Assembly (NCBI GenBank): GCA_016713645.1
Contig: JADJOU010000010.1
Location: 1-64,000, forward strand
Origin: Bacteroidota bacterium
GTDB taxonomy: Bacteria; Bacteroidota; Bacteroidia; Chitinophagales; JADJOU01
DNA length: 64,000 nt
Reading direction: 5' to 3'
Under the pieces are notes generated by a model. The model did no database searches, had not been told where the DNA came from, and was given only the letters and a program-made list of their open reading frames with translations. The translations under genes and the position numbers were made by a program. Below are positions 30,701-41,537 of this stretch, piece by piece. Every line of letters starts with the position of its first letter. Position 1 is the first letter of the stretch.

Positions 30701-31103
30701 TACTACAAGCTGAGCTATCGCTTTTTTGAAAAACAGAGAGAGGAAAGTCCGGACAGCATAGAGCACTCTGCCACCTAACGGGTGGGCTTGTTCATTGAGA
30801 AGTGGATGAGACGGAAAGTGTAACAGAAAATAACTACCTGTTTTTATTTATAAAGATGGGAAAAGGTGAAAACGTGTGGTAAGAGCGCACGACAAGGTAT
30901 GGCAACCTATCTTGGGTAAAAACCTCAGAGGCTGAAAGACCAAATATATCTTGTACAGGGCTGCTCGCCCTTTTTGACAATAGAGGCAACTCTATTTCAT
31001 AAGCAAGAAGGGTAGGTCGTATGAGTTTTGGTATGAGCCAAAATCGAGATAAATGATAGCTGATCATTTCGGTGATACAGAATCCGGCTTATGGCTTGTA
31101 GTA
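30701..31103 (+). ncRNA. rnpB: RNase P RNA (class A)
   Basis: Helix P1 is formed by TACTACAAGC (30701-30710) and GCTTGTAGTA (31094-31103). The universally conserved 5' core GAGAGGAAAGTCCGGACA is at about 30738-30755, followed by the CACTCTGCCA region, and the 3' core ACAGAATCCGGCTTATGG, with ACAGA paired to the P4 region, is near the end. The length of about 403 nt fits. It processes the 5' ends of tRNAs. It appears complete. Confidence 0.93.
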
Positions 31104-31173
31104 TAATTTTAAACAATTGAATCAACTTATTTCTCACAATTGTGCATTTTTGCATGAATTTTAATTAATCTTT

Positions 31174-31590
31174 ATGCCAATTCGAAATATCGCCATTTGT
31201 ATCCTCAAGAACAATAAAAATCAAATTCTTTTTCAAATCGTCGAAGATGTAGAAAAACTGTTTTTGAGATGTCCAGGCGGAGGCATTGAATTTGGTGAAA
31301 CAGCGCTAGAAGCAATCCAAAGAGAAATAAAAGAGGAACTGCATACAGACTTAATAGATGCACAACAAATTGGGATAATTGAGTCCTTTTTCGAGTTCAA
31401 TGGCCAATCTTTGCATGAGATTGTATTTATATTTATGGGTAAAATAAAGGACGATAGCCTTTTTGAAAAAGCACATTTTGAACTCATAGAGTCTAACGGT
31501 CAAATTTATAAAGCTATATGGAAAAGCCTTAAAGAATGTCAGGAAGAAGGATGGAGCATTGTTCCAAAAGATGTATTCCGTTATTTGTGA
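31174..31590 (+). CDS. Nudix hydrolase
   Basis: 138 residues, a single Nudix domain. The Nudix box GIEFGETALEAIQREIKEEL follows CPGGG; the Gly usually found after EExx is replaced by His (EELHTDL). The catalytic Glu residues (REIKEE) are kept. The substrate is unknown. It is a stand-alone gene after rnpB. Confidence 0.85.
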   Translation: MPIRNIAICILKNNKNQILFQIVEDVEKLFLRCPGGGIEFGETALEAIQREIKEELHTDLIDAQQIGIIESFFEFNGQSLHEIVFIFMGKIKDDSLFEKAHFELIESNGQIYKAIWKSLKECQEEGWSIVPKDVFRYL

Positions 31591-31764
31591 TGTTGAAATT
31601 CACTAAAAACTGCATGAAAGTAATGCTATTAACGCTAAAAACATCATCATTGATAAGAAATAAATTTGAAATTTCATTTTCAAAAATAAAAACTTTAATT
31701 ACATATAATATAAGCTACAACTCAACAATAAAAGCCAATACACAACTTTATATATTATTTTAAT

Positions 31765-31803
31765 ATTGGACAAATTTAAAATTGCATTTTAAATTTGTCC
31801 AAT
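31765..31803. repeat. Perfect palindrome abutting the DUF4143 ATPase stop codon
   Basis: ATTGGACAAATTTAAAA (31765-31781) is followed by TTGCA and then its exact reverse complement (31787-31803). The next base begins the stop codon of the ATPase gene on the minus strand. The left-arm sequence reappears just upstream of the same gene. It is too AT-rich for a normal terminator. Confidence 0.7.
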
Positions 31804-32956
31804 TTAGTCGGTCGGAATTTTTGCAATATTTTGCCAAGAGACATAAGAAATCCCTTCTTTCTTCAAATGATTTTCTCCCGTGTAAATAACATAAGCATCA
31901 AGTTCTTCTACGCCTTCTTGCAATTTGGTATAATAAGAAATTCCTTTTTTGTCTGATCAAACTTAATAGTCTCTGTGGCTTTAATTTCAACAATTGTTTT
32001 ATTCAGCCCTCGATCTACCATTAAATCAATTTCATTACCTGTCTTATCGCGCCAGAAGTAAATAGAAGGTTGGGCGTTATTATTGTATTGTTTCTTCAAC
32101 AATTCAAGGCTCCTTTCAAATAATGCAATTCGATTTGTTTTTCATTTTTCAAATTGAGTAAAGAGCAAGCTAGTCCTGTATCATAGAAATAGAGTTTGGG
32201 CATTTTCACCAATCGCTTATTGACATTTTGAAAATGGGGTTGCAATAGATATACGACATAACTCGCTTCAAGTATGGAGAGCCAAGATTTTGCTGTAGGA
32301 ACAGAAATCCCGCAATCATTGGCCATTGAGCTCAAATTGAGCATCCCTCCAATCCGCGCAGCGCAAGACTTAATAAACATGGTAAATTTAGAAAGATCCC
32401 CGATTCGTATCAATTCCCGCACATCTCGTTGCAAATAGGTCTCGACATAACTTGGATAAAAATCAGCGGGCTTGATTCGCTTGTCGTATAGTCTGGGATA
32501 AAACCCTTGGAATATGAGTTTGTATGGATTGGCTGTACTTGTCCTCATCTCTTGAATTTCTGCTACAGAAAATGGCAACAATTTGAGAACAGCCACTCTC
32601 CCAGCAAGACTTTGAGAGACATTCTTCATCAATAAAAAATTCTGTGAACCAGATAGAATAAACAAACCAGATTTCTTGCGATTGTCCACAATTTCTTGCA
32701 TGTATGAAAAAAGTTCGGGCACTCTTTGAACTTCATCTAAAATAGCTCCTTTGGAAAATTGATTTAAAAATCCACGAGGATCAGCCTGAGCAAAAGAACG
32801 CACATCCATGTTCTCCAAGGAGACATATTCATGCTTTGGAAAGCAAACTTTGAGCAAAGTCGACTTACCAGATTGTCTTGGTCCGCTAATCATCACAACC
32901 GGAAATTTTGCAGCTAATCTTTTTATTGATTTTTGTATTTCTCTTTCTACCAGCAT
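31804..32956 (-). CDS. AAA ATPase with DUF4143 C-terminal domain (two frameshifts)
   Basis: About 385 residues from the ATG at 32956 (MLVEREIQKSIKRL). The AAA_14 domain has Walker A SGPRQSGKSTLLK, Walker B KGAILDEVQRVPELF and sensor FILSGSQNFLLM. The DUF4143 part includes YVETYLQRDVRELI and the nuclease-like stretch YFWRDKTGNEIDLMVDR with VEIKAT. Breaks near 32105 and 31935 are followed by EGVEELDAYVIYTGENHLKK and the end AKIPTD. Such genes are common, often multicopy, and of unclear function. The DxD/ExK-like residues in the C-terminal part resemble PD-(D/E)XK nucleases. Copies of TTGGACAAATTTAAA lie on both sides. Confidence 0.85.
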
Positions 32957-32970
32957 TTTATAAAAATAAT

Positions 32971-33015
32971 ATTGGACAAATTTAAAGTTTAATTTTAAAT
33001 TTGGACAAATTTTAA
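32971..33015. repeat. TTGGACAAATTTAAA repeats upstream of the DUF4143 ATPase gene
   Basis: TTGGACAAATTTAAA at 32972-32986 recurs as TTTGGACAAATTTTAA at about 33000-33015. The same word is the arm of the palindrome at the 3' end of the gene, and TTGTCCAAT (33090-33098) is a third, inverted short copy. The location within 60 bases upstream of the ATG suggests operator sites or element ends. Confidence 0.6.
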
Positions 33016-33061
33016 CAAAATTATTTGTCACCATATGAACAAAAAACAAGCTAAAAAATTC

Positions 33062-33073
33062 GTGAATATTCAC
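33062..33073. repeat. 12-base perfect palindrome between the ATPase gene and leuS
   Basis: GTGAATATTCAC is fully self-complementary. It lies 46 bases before the leuS ATG and may be a regulator site. No regulator is known for it. Confidence 0.3.
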
Positions 33074-33118
33074 TAAATAGGTTTTATTATTGTCCAATAA
33101 ATGTGAATCGAGGAGAAT

Positions 33119-35864
33119 ATGCTATACACAACATCCATTATAGAGCAAAGAGCGCGGAAAAAGTGGGCAGATAGAAACATTTACTGTGTTTCTAATCAAT
33201 CTGACAAACCAAAGTATTATATCTTGGATATGTTTCCATATCCATCTGGGGAGGGATTGCACGTAGGTCATCCATTGGGCTATATTGCCACAGATATTTT
33301 AGCGAGGTATAAAAGACATAAGGGATTTAATGTGCTTCACCCTATGGGCTTTGATGCATTTGGATTGCCTGCAGAGCAGTATGCCATTGAGACGGGTCAG
33401 CACCCAGCCATTACCACAGAGAAAAACATTTCCTATTATAAAAAGCAATTGGAGAATCTTGGTTTTTCTTATGATTGGAGTAGAGAAGTCAATACAGCTT
33501 ATCCATCTTATTACAAATGGACCCAATGGTGTTTTATGCAATTATTCAATCACTATTACGATGATCATTTGCAAAAAGCCATGCCTATAGCTCAATTGAT
33601 TAAAACCTTTGAAAAATCAGGAGACAAAAATTTCAGTGCAGAAGAATGGGCTTCATTTTCAGAGAAAGAACAATCAGCTATTTTAATGCAATATAGATTG
33701 GCCTTTATCGACTATACAGAAGTCAATTGGTGCGAAGCATTGGGAACAGTATTAGCAAATGATGAAGTCATCAATGGAAGGAGCGAGCGCGGCGGACACT
33801 TAGTCACCAAGAAAAAAATGCGTCAATGGTCATTGCGCATCACCAAATATGCAGAGCGCTTATTGCAAAATCTTAATTCAGTTGATTGGTCTGATTCTTT
33901 AAAAGAACAACAGCGCAATTGGATTGGCAAGAGTGAAGGAGCAGAAGTTGAATTTGAATTGGCAGAGAATCCAGGGGAATTGCCTCCAATTAAAATATTC
34001 ACCACTCGCCCAGACACCATATTTGGTGCCACTTTCATGGTCTTGTCACCAGAACATGAGATGGTTCACTCGATTACTAGTCCTGAGCAAAAAGAGACCA
34101 TTGATGCCTATATAGATTATTGCAAGAGCAGAAGTGATATCGAGCGCCAATCTGAGAAAAAGTAACAGGCGCATTTACAGGAGCCTATTGTATTCATCCA
34201 TTTACAAAAAAGAATATTCCCATCTATATTGCAGAATACGTCTTAGTTGGATATGGCACCGGGGCCATCATGGCAGTGCCTTCAGATGATGAGCGAGATC
34301 AAAAATTTGCTACAAAATTTGACATTGAAATCATACAAGTTGTCGACAAATCTGCTCATCCCAACGCACAAATGGGCGATAAATTGGGTAAAATCATCCA
34401 TTCAGATTTTCTCAATGGATTGAGCGTAAAAGAAGCAATCTCTGTCATGTGCGAAAAGATAGAAGCATTGCACATCGGTCATCGAAAAGTAAATTTCAAA
34501 TTGAGGGACGCCAATTTCTCTAGACAGCGCTATTGGGGAGAACCCTTTCCTGTTATATGGAAAAATGATATTCCCTATTTAGTGGATGAAAAATCACTTC
34601 CTATAATAAACCCTCCAGTGGATGATTTCAAGCCTTCTCCTGAGGGAGGTTCGCCATTTTCACGCAATAAATCATGGGTAAATGAAATAGAGGGATATAC
34701 GAGAGAAACAGATACCATGCCTGGCTTTGCAGGTTCTTCCTGGTATTTCTTGCGGTATATGGATCCTCATAATGAAAATGAATTGGTGAGTAAAGAGGCA
34801 GTAGATAAATGGGGTCAAGTCGATTTTTACTTAGGTGGCAGCGAGCATGCTGTTGGACACCTTCTCTACTCGCGGTTTTGGAATAATTTCTTGTTTGATA
34901 TTGGCAGAGTGCCTTTTCAAGAGCCATTCAAGAAACTCGTCAATCAAGGCATGATACAAGGGAGAAGTAATTTGGTCTATAGAAGTTTAACGGACACCAA
35001 TCTATTCATCTCTAAAGGCCTTGTAGATATTATAGTGATGGATGCACGCCGATTCACGTCAATGAATATGGTTGAAAATGATGAATTGGACATCGATAAA
35101 TTCAAAGCATGGCGAGAGGATTATGCACAGGCGAAGTTTTTGTTGGAAGACGGCAAAATGCACTGCGGATGGGAGGTTGAAAATGAGCAAGCGCTATTTC
35201 AATGTGGTGAATCCAGATGATATGGTCGCTAAATATGGATGTGATTGCTATCGCATGTATGAGATGTTTTTAGGCCCCATCGAAATGAGCAAACCTTGGA
35301 ATACAAATGGCATCGATGGCGTGGCTAAATTCTTGAAAAAATATTGGCAATTGCATTACGATGAGCAGGGAAATAGCATCATCCAACACATAGAGCCAAC
35401 AAGGGATGAATACAAAATCCTTCACAAGACAATTAAGAAAATTACAGATGATATCGAGCGGTTTTCATTGAATACTTGCATCAGCAGTTTTATGATTTGT
35501 GTCAATGAATTACAAGCCTTGAAATGCTCAAAAGCAAATATTCTCAGGGAACTTGCCATTCTCCCTCTCTCCTTTTGCACCGCATATTGCAGAGATAGTT
35601 TGGGAGGAATTCAATGCAGATCAATCGGTTGTCGAACAAGCTTTTCCAATTGCCAATGATAGTTATTTGATAGAAAATGATTTTGAATATCCCATTTCAA
35701 TCAATGGAAAAACGAGAACAAAAATATTGATGGCATTGAGTTTAACGGAAGGTGAAGTGCATCAAATTGTAAAAGCCGACGAACATATCATCAAATGGTG
35801 TGAGGGAAAAGAAATTAAAAAAATCATCTTCGTCAAGGGGCGAATGATCAATATTGTTGTTTAG
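33119..35864 (+). CDS. leuS: Leucine-tRNA ligase (several frameshifts)
   Basis: About 915 residues. The HIGH motif is PYPSGEGLHVGHPLGY, the editing domain includes IFTTRPDTIFGATFMVLSPE and GYGTGAIMAVPSDDERD, the catalytic part has SWYFLRYMDPHN and FYLGGSEHAVGHLLYSRFW, and the second signature is GRLKMSKRYFNVVNPDDMV (KMSKR). The C-terminal anticodon-binding part ends with EIKKIIFVKGRMINIVV. Breaks are near 34165, 35180 and 35570; the stretch 34166-34270 reads VTGAFTGAYCIHPFTKKN in the right frame. All domains are present, so the native gene is almost certainly intact. Confidence 0.95.
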
Positions 35865-35885
35865 ACATTATACATTACAGAGCAT

Positions 35886-35917
35886 AAAAAGGGACAATCA
35901 TGATTGTCCGCTTTTTT
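35886..35917. terminator. Bidirectional rho-independent terminator
   Basis: A perfect 18-base palindrome GGACAATCATGATTGTCC (35892-35909) is preceded by five A and followed by GC and seven T. It lies between the convergent leuS and T9SS surface-protein genes and can serve both strands. Confidence 0.85.
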
Positions 35918-35932
35918 TATATCTAGTTATTC

Positions 35933-38597
35933 CTACTCAATAATAAACTTGTGATTGATCATTCGATTATCACCCATTTTCAATTGAACAAAATAAATTC
36001 CTTTATTCAGCTGCGAAACATTCATTTTGAAATGGCCTGATGGCAAATTTTGCTCAGTCGCAATTTCTCTTCCATTCAAGTCAGAGATATGCAATTCTAA
36101 TATTTCCGCACTAGACTGAACATGAATAAATTCTTTTGCAGGGTTGGGATAAAAAGAACCACATCATTATTTATTTGTTGATCGATTCCAACAAATCCAA
36201 TGACGGTAACATATACTTTGGCAAAATCACAAATTTGATTTGTGCCCAATTGATTGCAGACATTGTATTCAAACAATTCCAAGCCTACAAAACTCGAATT
36301 AGGTGTATAGACAATCGCAGAATCACCTTGAATAGAAACTGCTCCATTTAACGGTTGGTTTTTGATGGTGATTGGATTAGCTGTCCTACACGCCAATAGT
36401 TGATCATTTGTTAAGACTTTAATCGTTACTGCAGTCGCTTTTATTGTGCTCGTGCTATCCTTCGATGCACTATGCGCAGCCAATGGTTGTACATTAACAA
36501 AAATGGAAGCTGTATCACATCTTCTAATAACTGAATCACATACTCTATAAACAAAACGCTGCATTCCTGTTGTGGTAGAAAGTGGTGTATAATTGATATT
36601 CGAACCCGCTACAACTGCCGTTCCACTAGCAGGTTGAGCAAAAAAATTCAAACTATCATATACGCCAAAACAAGTTTTTGAATCGTTATTGAGCACTGGA
36701 ATAGAAACAGTTGCCAAACAAATAGAGGCAGTTGTATCATTTCTCGCATTGATATTTCCATTTTGGATATTGATATTAATTGTTCCATTATTGCAAATAG
36801 TCAATCCTTATTACAAACTCTATAAGTCACTGTGGTTGGCCCATTAGGCGCATTGTTGTTTTTGACAAAATGAACCTGATTATTCACAACCGAAGCTCTA
36901 CCTGCAGCAGATTGATTAAAGATAAACATAGTATCTGGAAAATTCGGGCAATAGGTATCATTTGCGCGCACATCGATGTCAATGGCTGTATCACATGCAA
37001 TAAAGGTATTATCACCTGCCAATGTAAATATCGCAGGAAGATTGACGATGAGATTAGCGCTATCACATTTTCCAGATGGCAAATCACAAACTAAATAGCG
37101 AATTAGCGTATTTCCGGTAAAACCACTCGTACGTAAAAATTGAATTTTATTTCCTACAACAGTTGCTTGACCTTGAGCTGGCTGTTGCAAAATGCTAATT
37201 ACAGGAGATAAAAAAGAGCAAACAATATCATTCGCCAAGACATCAATCATTTTGGTCGTATCGCATTTAATGGTGTCGCGATCATTAATTGCATCAATTG
37301 GTGAAGTATAATTAATCGTCAGTGATGCAGTATCACATCTCACTGCACTGGTTTTATCGCAAAGCGTATATCGAATGGTAGCAGAGCCATAGGCTGCAGT
37401 GGGACTCAAGACGAAATGAACTTGATTGTTGACAATGGTGGTAGTACCTAAAGCAGTCAAATCTATCACAGCTATTGTATCTTGTATTGGCGAACAAATC
37501 AAGTCATTGCTTCGCACATTAAAATCGGCCATCGTATCGCAATTGATCACTAAATTATCATCTTTCGCATCTAATTTTGGATTTACATATAAGTCGATAT
37601 TTGCAGAATCACAGACGCCTGCGCCGTTGCATATTTTATACATGATTTGCGTATTGCCGGGTGTAGCACTAGGATAAGGGGTATATTCAACTTCGTTATT
37701 ATTGATAACCGACCAACCTTTGGTGGATTGATTGACAATAGACATGGTCAAAGGACCATTGCCACAAGTATCATCGTTGTTAATCACTTTAAAAAACTTC
37801 ACCGTTTCACAAAAGACCGTATCAAAATCAATTCTGGCTTTCAAAGGTGTGATTGGCGTGAATCCAGCAGGAGCATTCAATCCAACGCTATCAACCCATA
37901 GCGTTGTGCCGATTGTCATGGCATTTTGCGCATACAATCGATTCAATGGGGTCGTTGAAAAAAGCACTACTAAAGTATCTGGGGTAGCACAACTCGTATA
38001 GACAAAATCAGCTTCAAATCTAGCAAATGCATTACCTGAAGTGGGGATATTGGTTGTAAACAAAGCTGTGGCAATAACTTGTCTGTTTTTTCTCAATTGA
38101 GCATAACAAGTGATAGAATCTGTGCCCGTTGCCGTATAGCGATAGTAACCAAAGAATGATTTTGGGGTAGCAGTATATGGAAATCCAGCACCATTGATAT
38201 TATTGATATTCAAATTTCCTCCAAGTGGATTTGCTGCAGGTATTGTAACATCAGCACCGCTGATTAGAATCCCTGGTAATTTCAATGCGCCCCCTCCTGG
38301 ACCACCTCCACCAAATCGAATGGAATCAGTTCTCAATCTCACAGAGGCATTCAAATGAAATTTCGAGACCGTATCTTTAGTAACCAGTTTCTTATTATTA
38401 AATCTAGTATTCGCAACATAGAGATTTGAGCTAGACCAAGAAACGGGGTCGTCAAAAGTTGATGTTTGATTTCCACCACCTGGGCCTGGAATATTAATCA
38501 CTTTCGTTTTCGTATTCCAATTCTCAAAGCTGTTATTCTGAGCAATAGCACTGAAAAATGCCATTGTCATGAAAAATAAGTAAAGAGATTTGTGCAT
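35933..38597 (-). CDS. T9SS-secreted surface protein: PCMD-like N-terminal domain, six Cys-containing repeats, type A sorting domain (two frameshifts)
   Basis: About 885 residues with a signal peptide (KSLYLFFMTMAFFSAIAQ). The N-terminal part (to about residue 260) resembles PCMD carbohydrate-binding-like domains (SFENWNTK, DDPVSWSSSN, SFFGYYRYTATGTDS, RFEADFVY). Six repeats of about 75 residues follow, each with a CDT...VxxND..C start and most with YxxCD....CDTA at the end, an Ig-like pattern with paired Cys. The C-terminus (FYPNPAKEFIHVQSSAEIL to INHKFIIE) is a type A T9SS sorting domain in another frame. Breaks are near 36803 and 36135. It is a probable cell-surface adhesin or glycan-binding protein. 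Confidence 0.85.
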
Positions 38598-38708
38598 AAA
38601 GTATTTGTTTTAAGACTAATTACGCAAAAATATCAATTAAAGTTGCGCAATCAACAATAAAATAAGCCAGGCCTAACTTATTAAGTACAAAAATCAGAAA
38701 TTACCGCG

Positions 38709-38716
38709 TATATTTG
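38709..38716 (+). promoter_or_regulatory. Candidate -7 promoter element for the TPR-protein gene
   Basis: TATATTTG matches TAnnTTTG exactly, 24 bases before the ATG. No convincing -33 element was found. Confidence 0.4.
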
Positions 38717-38739
38717 CGCCTCAAAATATTATCTGACCT

Positions 38740-39395
38740 ATGTTTCGCAAATTTTTATCGTTTTATGTTCCCCATAAATTAACCATTGGAATTTTACTCA
38801 CCATCTTGGGAATTACTTGGGGCGTCATGGATGATTGGACTTTTGCATGGATCTTAGTATTATTGGGTATATTCTCTATTGTATCCTATTTCTTATTGGG
38901 CAATATTCGATTGATTCAATTTGCCATGGAAGAGGGCGATTTAGCCAAAGCACAGGCATTGATTGGAAAAATTAAATACCCTAATTTGCTGTTAAAGCCC
39001 ATAAAATCAATGTATCATATGCTTCAAAGTCAAATGGCCATGGCCAATAAAGATTTTGCAAAAGCAGAGGCGCATATCAAGCAATCGGGAGATATGGGAT
39101 TTGGCATGAAGGATTTCGATGGCTTTGCCACTTTTCAACATGGGATGATTGCCTTTCAAAAACAAGATTATAGAACAGCGAATGTCAAGCTCAAAGAAGC
39201 ACTCCAGCAGGGACTTTCTGAGCCAGACGCCAAAGCATCTGCCAATTTGATGCTCTGCCATATTTGCATTCAAAGAGAGATAATAAAACAGCAAAAGTCT
39301 ATTTCAAAAGAGCCAAAGAAGCAAAACCTAAAGCTCCAGAAATCATCAGTCAAATCAAAGAAATCGAGAAGAATATCGCTCGACTACCCGGTTAA
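38740..39395 (+). CDS. Membrane-anchored TPR-like protein (one frameshift)
   Basis: About 218 residues. Two membrane segments (KLTIGILLTILGITWGVMDD and FAWILVLLGIFSIVSYFLLG) are followed by TPR-like helical pairs (LAKAQALIGKIKYPNLLLKP, DFAKAEAHIKQSGDMGFG, DYRTANVKLKEALQQGLSEP). The frame breaks near 39280. The corrected end continues DNKTAKVYFKRAKEAKPKAP and IAEKNIARLPG-like residues, stopping at 39395. It starts the transcript leading into namZ 16 bases later. Confidence 0.7.
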
Positions 39396-39411
39396 TCACT
39401 AAAAATACGCT

Positions 39412-40624
39412 TTGTTGAATTTTAAAGATTTCACCCCTTCTTTGACACCGCGAAATAGGTTTAATGTCCTATTTCTCGCATCAATTTTACTTTTCGTAAG
39501 TAATTTACATTCTGCAGAAAATTACTACCCAGGAGCCTATGTTACCGATGCTTACTTTAATACTATTAAAAACAAGCGAATAGGATTGGTCGTCAATCAA
39601 ACTTCGACCATTGGATCCGTGCATTTAGTAGATAGCTTGGTTCGCAAAGGATTTAAGATTGTCAAAATATTTGCTCCAGAGCATGGTTATCGAGGCAATG
39701 CAGATGCCGGTGAGCATATAGAGAATGGAAAAGACAATCAAACGGGTATTGATATATTCTCTTTATACGGCAATAAGAAAAGCCTGGTGCAGAAGATTTA
39801 GCGGGAATTGACATCATGCTTTTCGATATTCAAGATGTGGGTGTTCGTTTCTATACCTACATTTCTACGCTGCACTATATTATGGAAGCTTGCGCTGAAA
39901 ACAAGATTCCTCTTATCGTATTAGATCGACCTAATCCGAATGGATTTTATATCGATGGACCCATTATCGAAAAAAATATCGCAGTTTTATAGGCATGCAT
40001 CCAGTCCCTATAGTGTATGGGATGACTATTGGAGAATATGGCAAAATGATCAATGGGGAGAAATGGCTAGAGAAAGGGATTCAATGCAAATTAACGGTGA
40101 TTCTCTGCAAGAATTATATCCATGCAGACCGTCAAATCACCCTTCCAATCAAGCCTTCACCGAATTTACCCAATGCGCGATCCATCTATTTATATCCTTC
40201 GCTCTGTCTTTTTGAAGGCACTAAAATTTCTCTCGGACGAGGCACAGACTATCCTTTTCAATTGTTTGGCCATCCCCAATTAAAGGCGGTAGATTCCTTC
40301 TCATTCACGCCTATTTCCAAGCCAGGAGCTAAAAATCCTCCGCTGATCAATGAATTGTGCTACGGCGCATTTTTAGCAAAAGACGCCTCTATCTTCAGTT
40401 CGAAGGAGTCATTTAACTTGAAGTATATACAATACGCATACGAAAACATCAGCGATACCAGCGATTTCTTTTTGAGCAATGGATTCTTTGAAAAACTTTC
40501 TGGTACAGCAAATTTGCGCAAACAAATTATCGAAAAAAAATCCATAGAATCCATCAAATTGACGTGGAAAAAGGGCTTAGATGCCTTTAGAAAAGTGAGG
40601 GAGAAGTATTTGTTGTATAAGTAG
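39412..40624 (+). CDS. namZ: Exo-beta-N-acetylmuramidase NamZ (DUF1343) homologue (two frameshifts)
   Basis: About 400 residues with a signal peptide (NVLFLASILLFVSNLHSA), starting at a TTG at 39412; the N-terminal region is long and the start is uncertain. Conserved stretches are GLVVNQTSTIG, IFAPEHGYRGNADAGEHI, IMLFDIQDVGVRFYTYISTL, VLDRPNPNGF, LPNARSIYLYPSLCLFEGTK and SLGRGTDYPFQLFGHP. Breaks near 39790 and 39985 are bridged by PGAEDLAGIDIM and KKYRSFIGMHP. NamZ removes terminal MurNAc from peptidoglycan fragments outside the inner membrane, for cell-wall recycling or scavenging. Confidence 0.88.
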
Positions 40625-40706
40625 TCAAATTATCTCAAGATAGATGAACTATTTTTTTACCTTCATTGTTTAAATCTCAAATAATTAACCAAAACAAATC
40701 AATTAT

Positions 40707-41339
40707 ATGTCAGTATTAGTCGGCAAAAAAGCCCCTTCATTCAAAGCAGCAGCAGTTATCAATGGAACTGAAATCGTCAAAGATTTCTCTTTAGATCAAT
40801 ATGTCGGAAAGAGCAATGTTCTTTTCTTCTTTTATCCAAAGGATTTTACCTTTGTTTGTCCTACGGAATTGCATGCATTTCAATCTAAATTGGCTGAATT
40901 CAAAGCCAAAGGATGCGAAGTTGTCGCTTGCAGCACAGATACAGAAGAGAGCCACTGGTCATGGTTGCAAATGTCTAAGAATCAAGGTGGAATTCAAGGA
41001 GTAACTTATCCTATCGTTGCGGATACCTCTAAAACAATATCTATGAATTATGGCGTTTTGGCTGGAGAATACGATTATGATGAGAATGGAAATACCGTTG
41101 CAAACGGTCCAATGATCGCGTACAGAGGATTATTCTTAATAAATAAAGCAGGTGTTGTTATGCACGAAGTGGTCAACTTTTTCCCATTGGGAAGAAATGT
41201 AGATGAGGAGATGCGCGTACTCGATGCCATGATGCACAACGAAGAATTTGGTGAAGTTTGTCCAGCAAACTGGATCAAAGGCGGCGACGCAATGAAAGCG
41301 ACACATGAAGGCGTTTCAAACTATTTAGCAAAAGACTAA
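40707..41339 (+). CDS. Peroxiredoxin (2-Cys, AhpC/TSA family)
   Basis: 210 residues, intact. The peroxidatic Cys is in YPKDFTFVCPTELHAFQ and the resolving Cys in FGEVCPANWIKG near the C-terminus, the layout of typical 2-Cys peroxiredoxins. It reduces hydrogen peroxide and organic peroxides in the cytoplasm. No alkyl hydroperoxide reductase flavoprotein (AhpF) is next to it. A terminator follows the gene. Confidence 0.92.
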   Translation: MSVLVGKKAPSFKAAAVINGTEIVKDFSLDQYVGKSNVLFFFYPKDFTFVCPTELHAFQSKLAEFKAKGCEVVACSTDTEESHWSWLQMSKNQGGIQGVTYPIVADTSKTISMNYGVLAGEYDYDENGNTVANGPMIAYRGLFLINKAGVVMHEVVNFFPLGRNVDEEMRVLDAMMHNEEFGEVCPANWIKGGDAMKATHEGVSNYLAKD

Positions 41340-41360
41340 GAATCAGAATAACATGAAAGA

Positions 41361-41409
41361 ATGTGACTAGAAAATAAATATGATTTATTTCTTATTCACA
41401 TTTTTTTTG
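41361..41409 (+). terminator. Rho-independent terminator after the peroxiredoxin gene
   Basis: ATGTGA...AGAAAATAAAT pairs with ATTTATTTCT...TCACAT around a short ATG loop, followed by eight T. The stem is AT-rich but long. Confidence 0.65.
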
Positions 41410-41485
41410 CCCTACTCATGAGCTTCACTGAATCAATTCAGTTAATTAATTTGAACTCAATAAAACAAATTAATTTTTTATATTA

Positions 41486-41516
41486 TTTGAATTAGCCTTT
41501 ATTTTAACTATATTTG
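41486..41516 (+). promoter_or_regulatory. Bacteroidota-type promoter of the sdh operon
   Basis: TTTG (41486-41489) and TATATTTG (41509-41516) are separated by 19 bases, matching the -33 TTTG and -7 TAnnTTTG consensus. The sdhC ATG is 21 bases further on. This is the best promoter match in the window. Confidence 0.65.
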
Positions 41517-41537
41517 CCAAGATTTTAAATTATCAAT

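Noticed and set aside
31765..31803. Rho-independent terminator for the DUF4143 ATPase gene
   Set aside because: The stem is perfect but very AT-rich and has no T-run in the direction of transcription; the same arm also occurs upstream of the gene.
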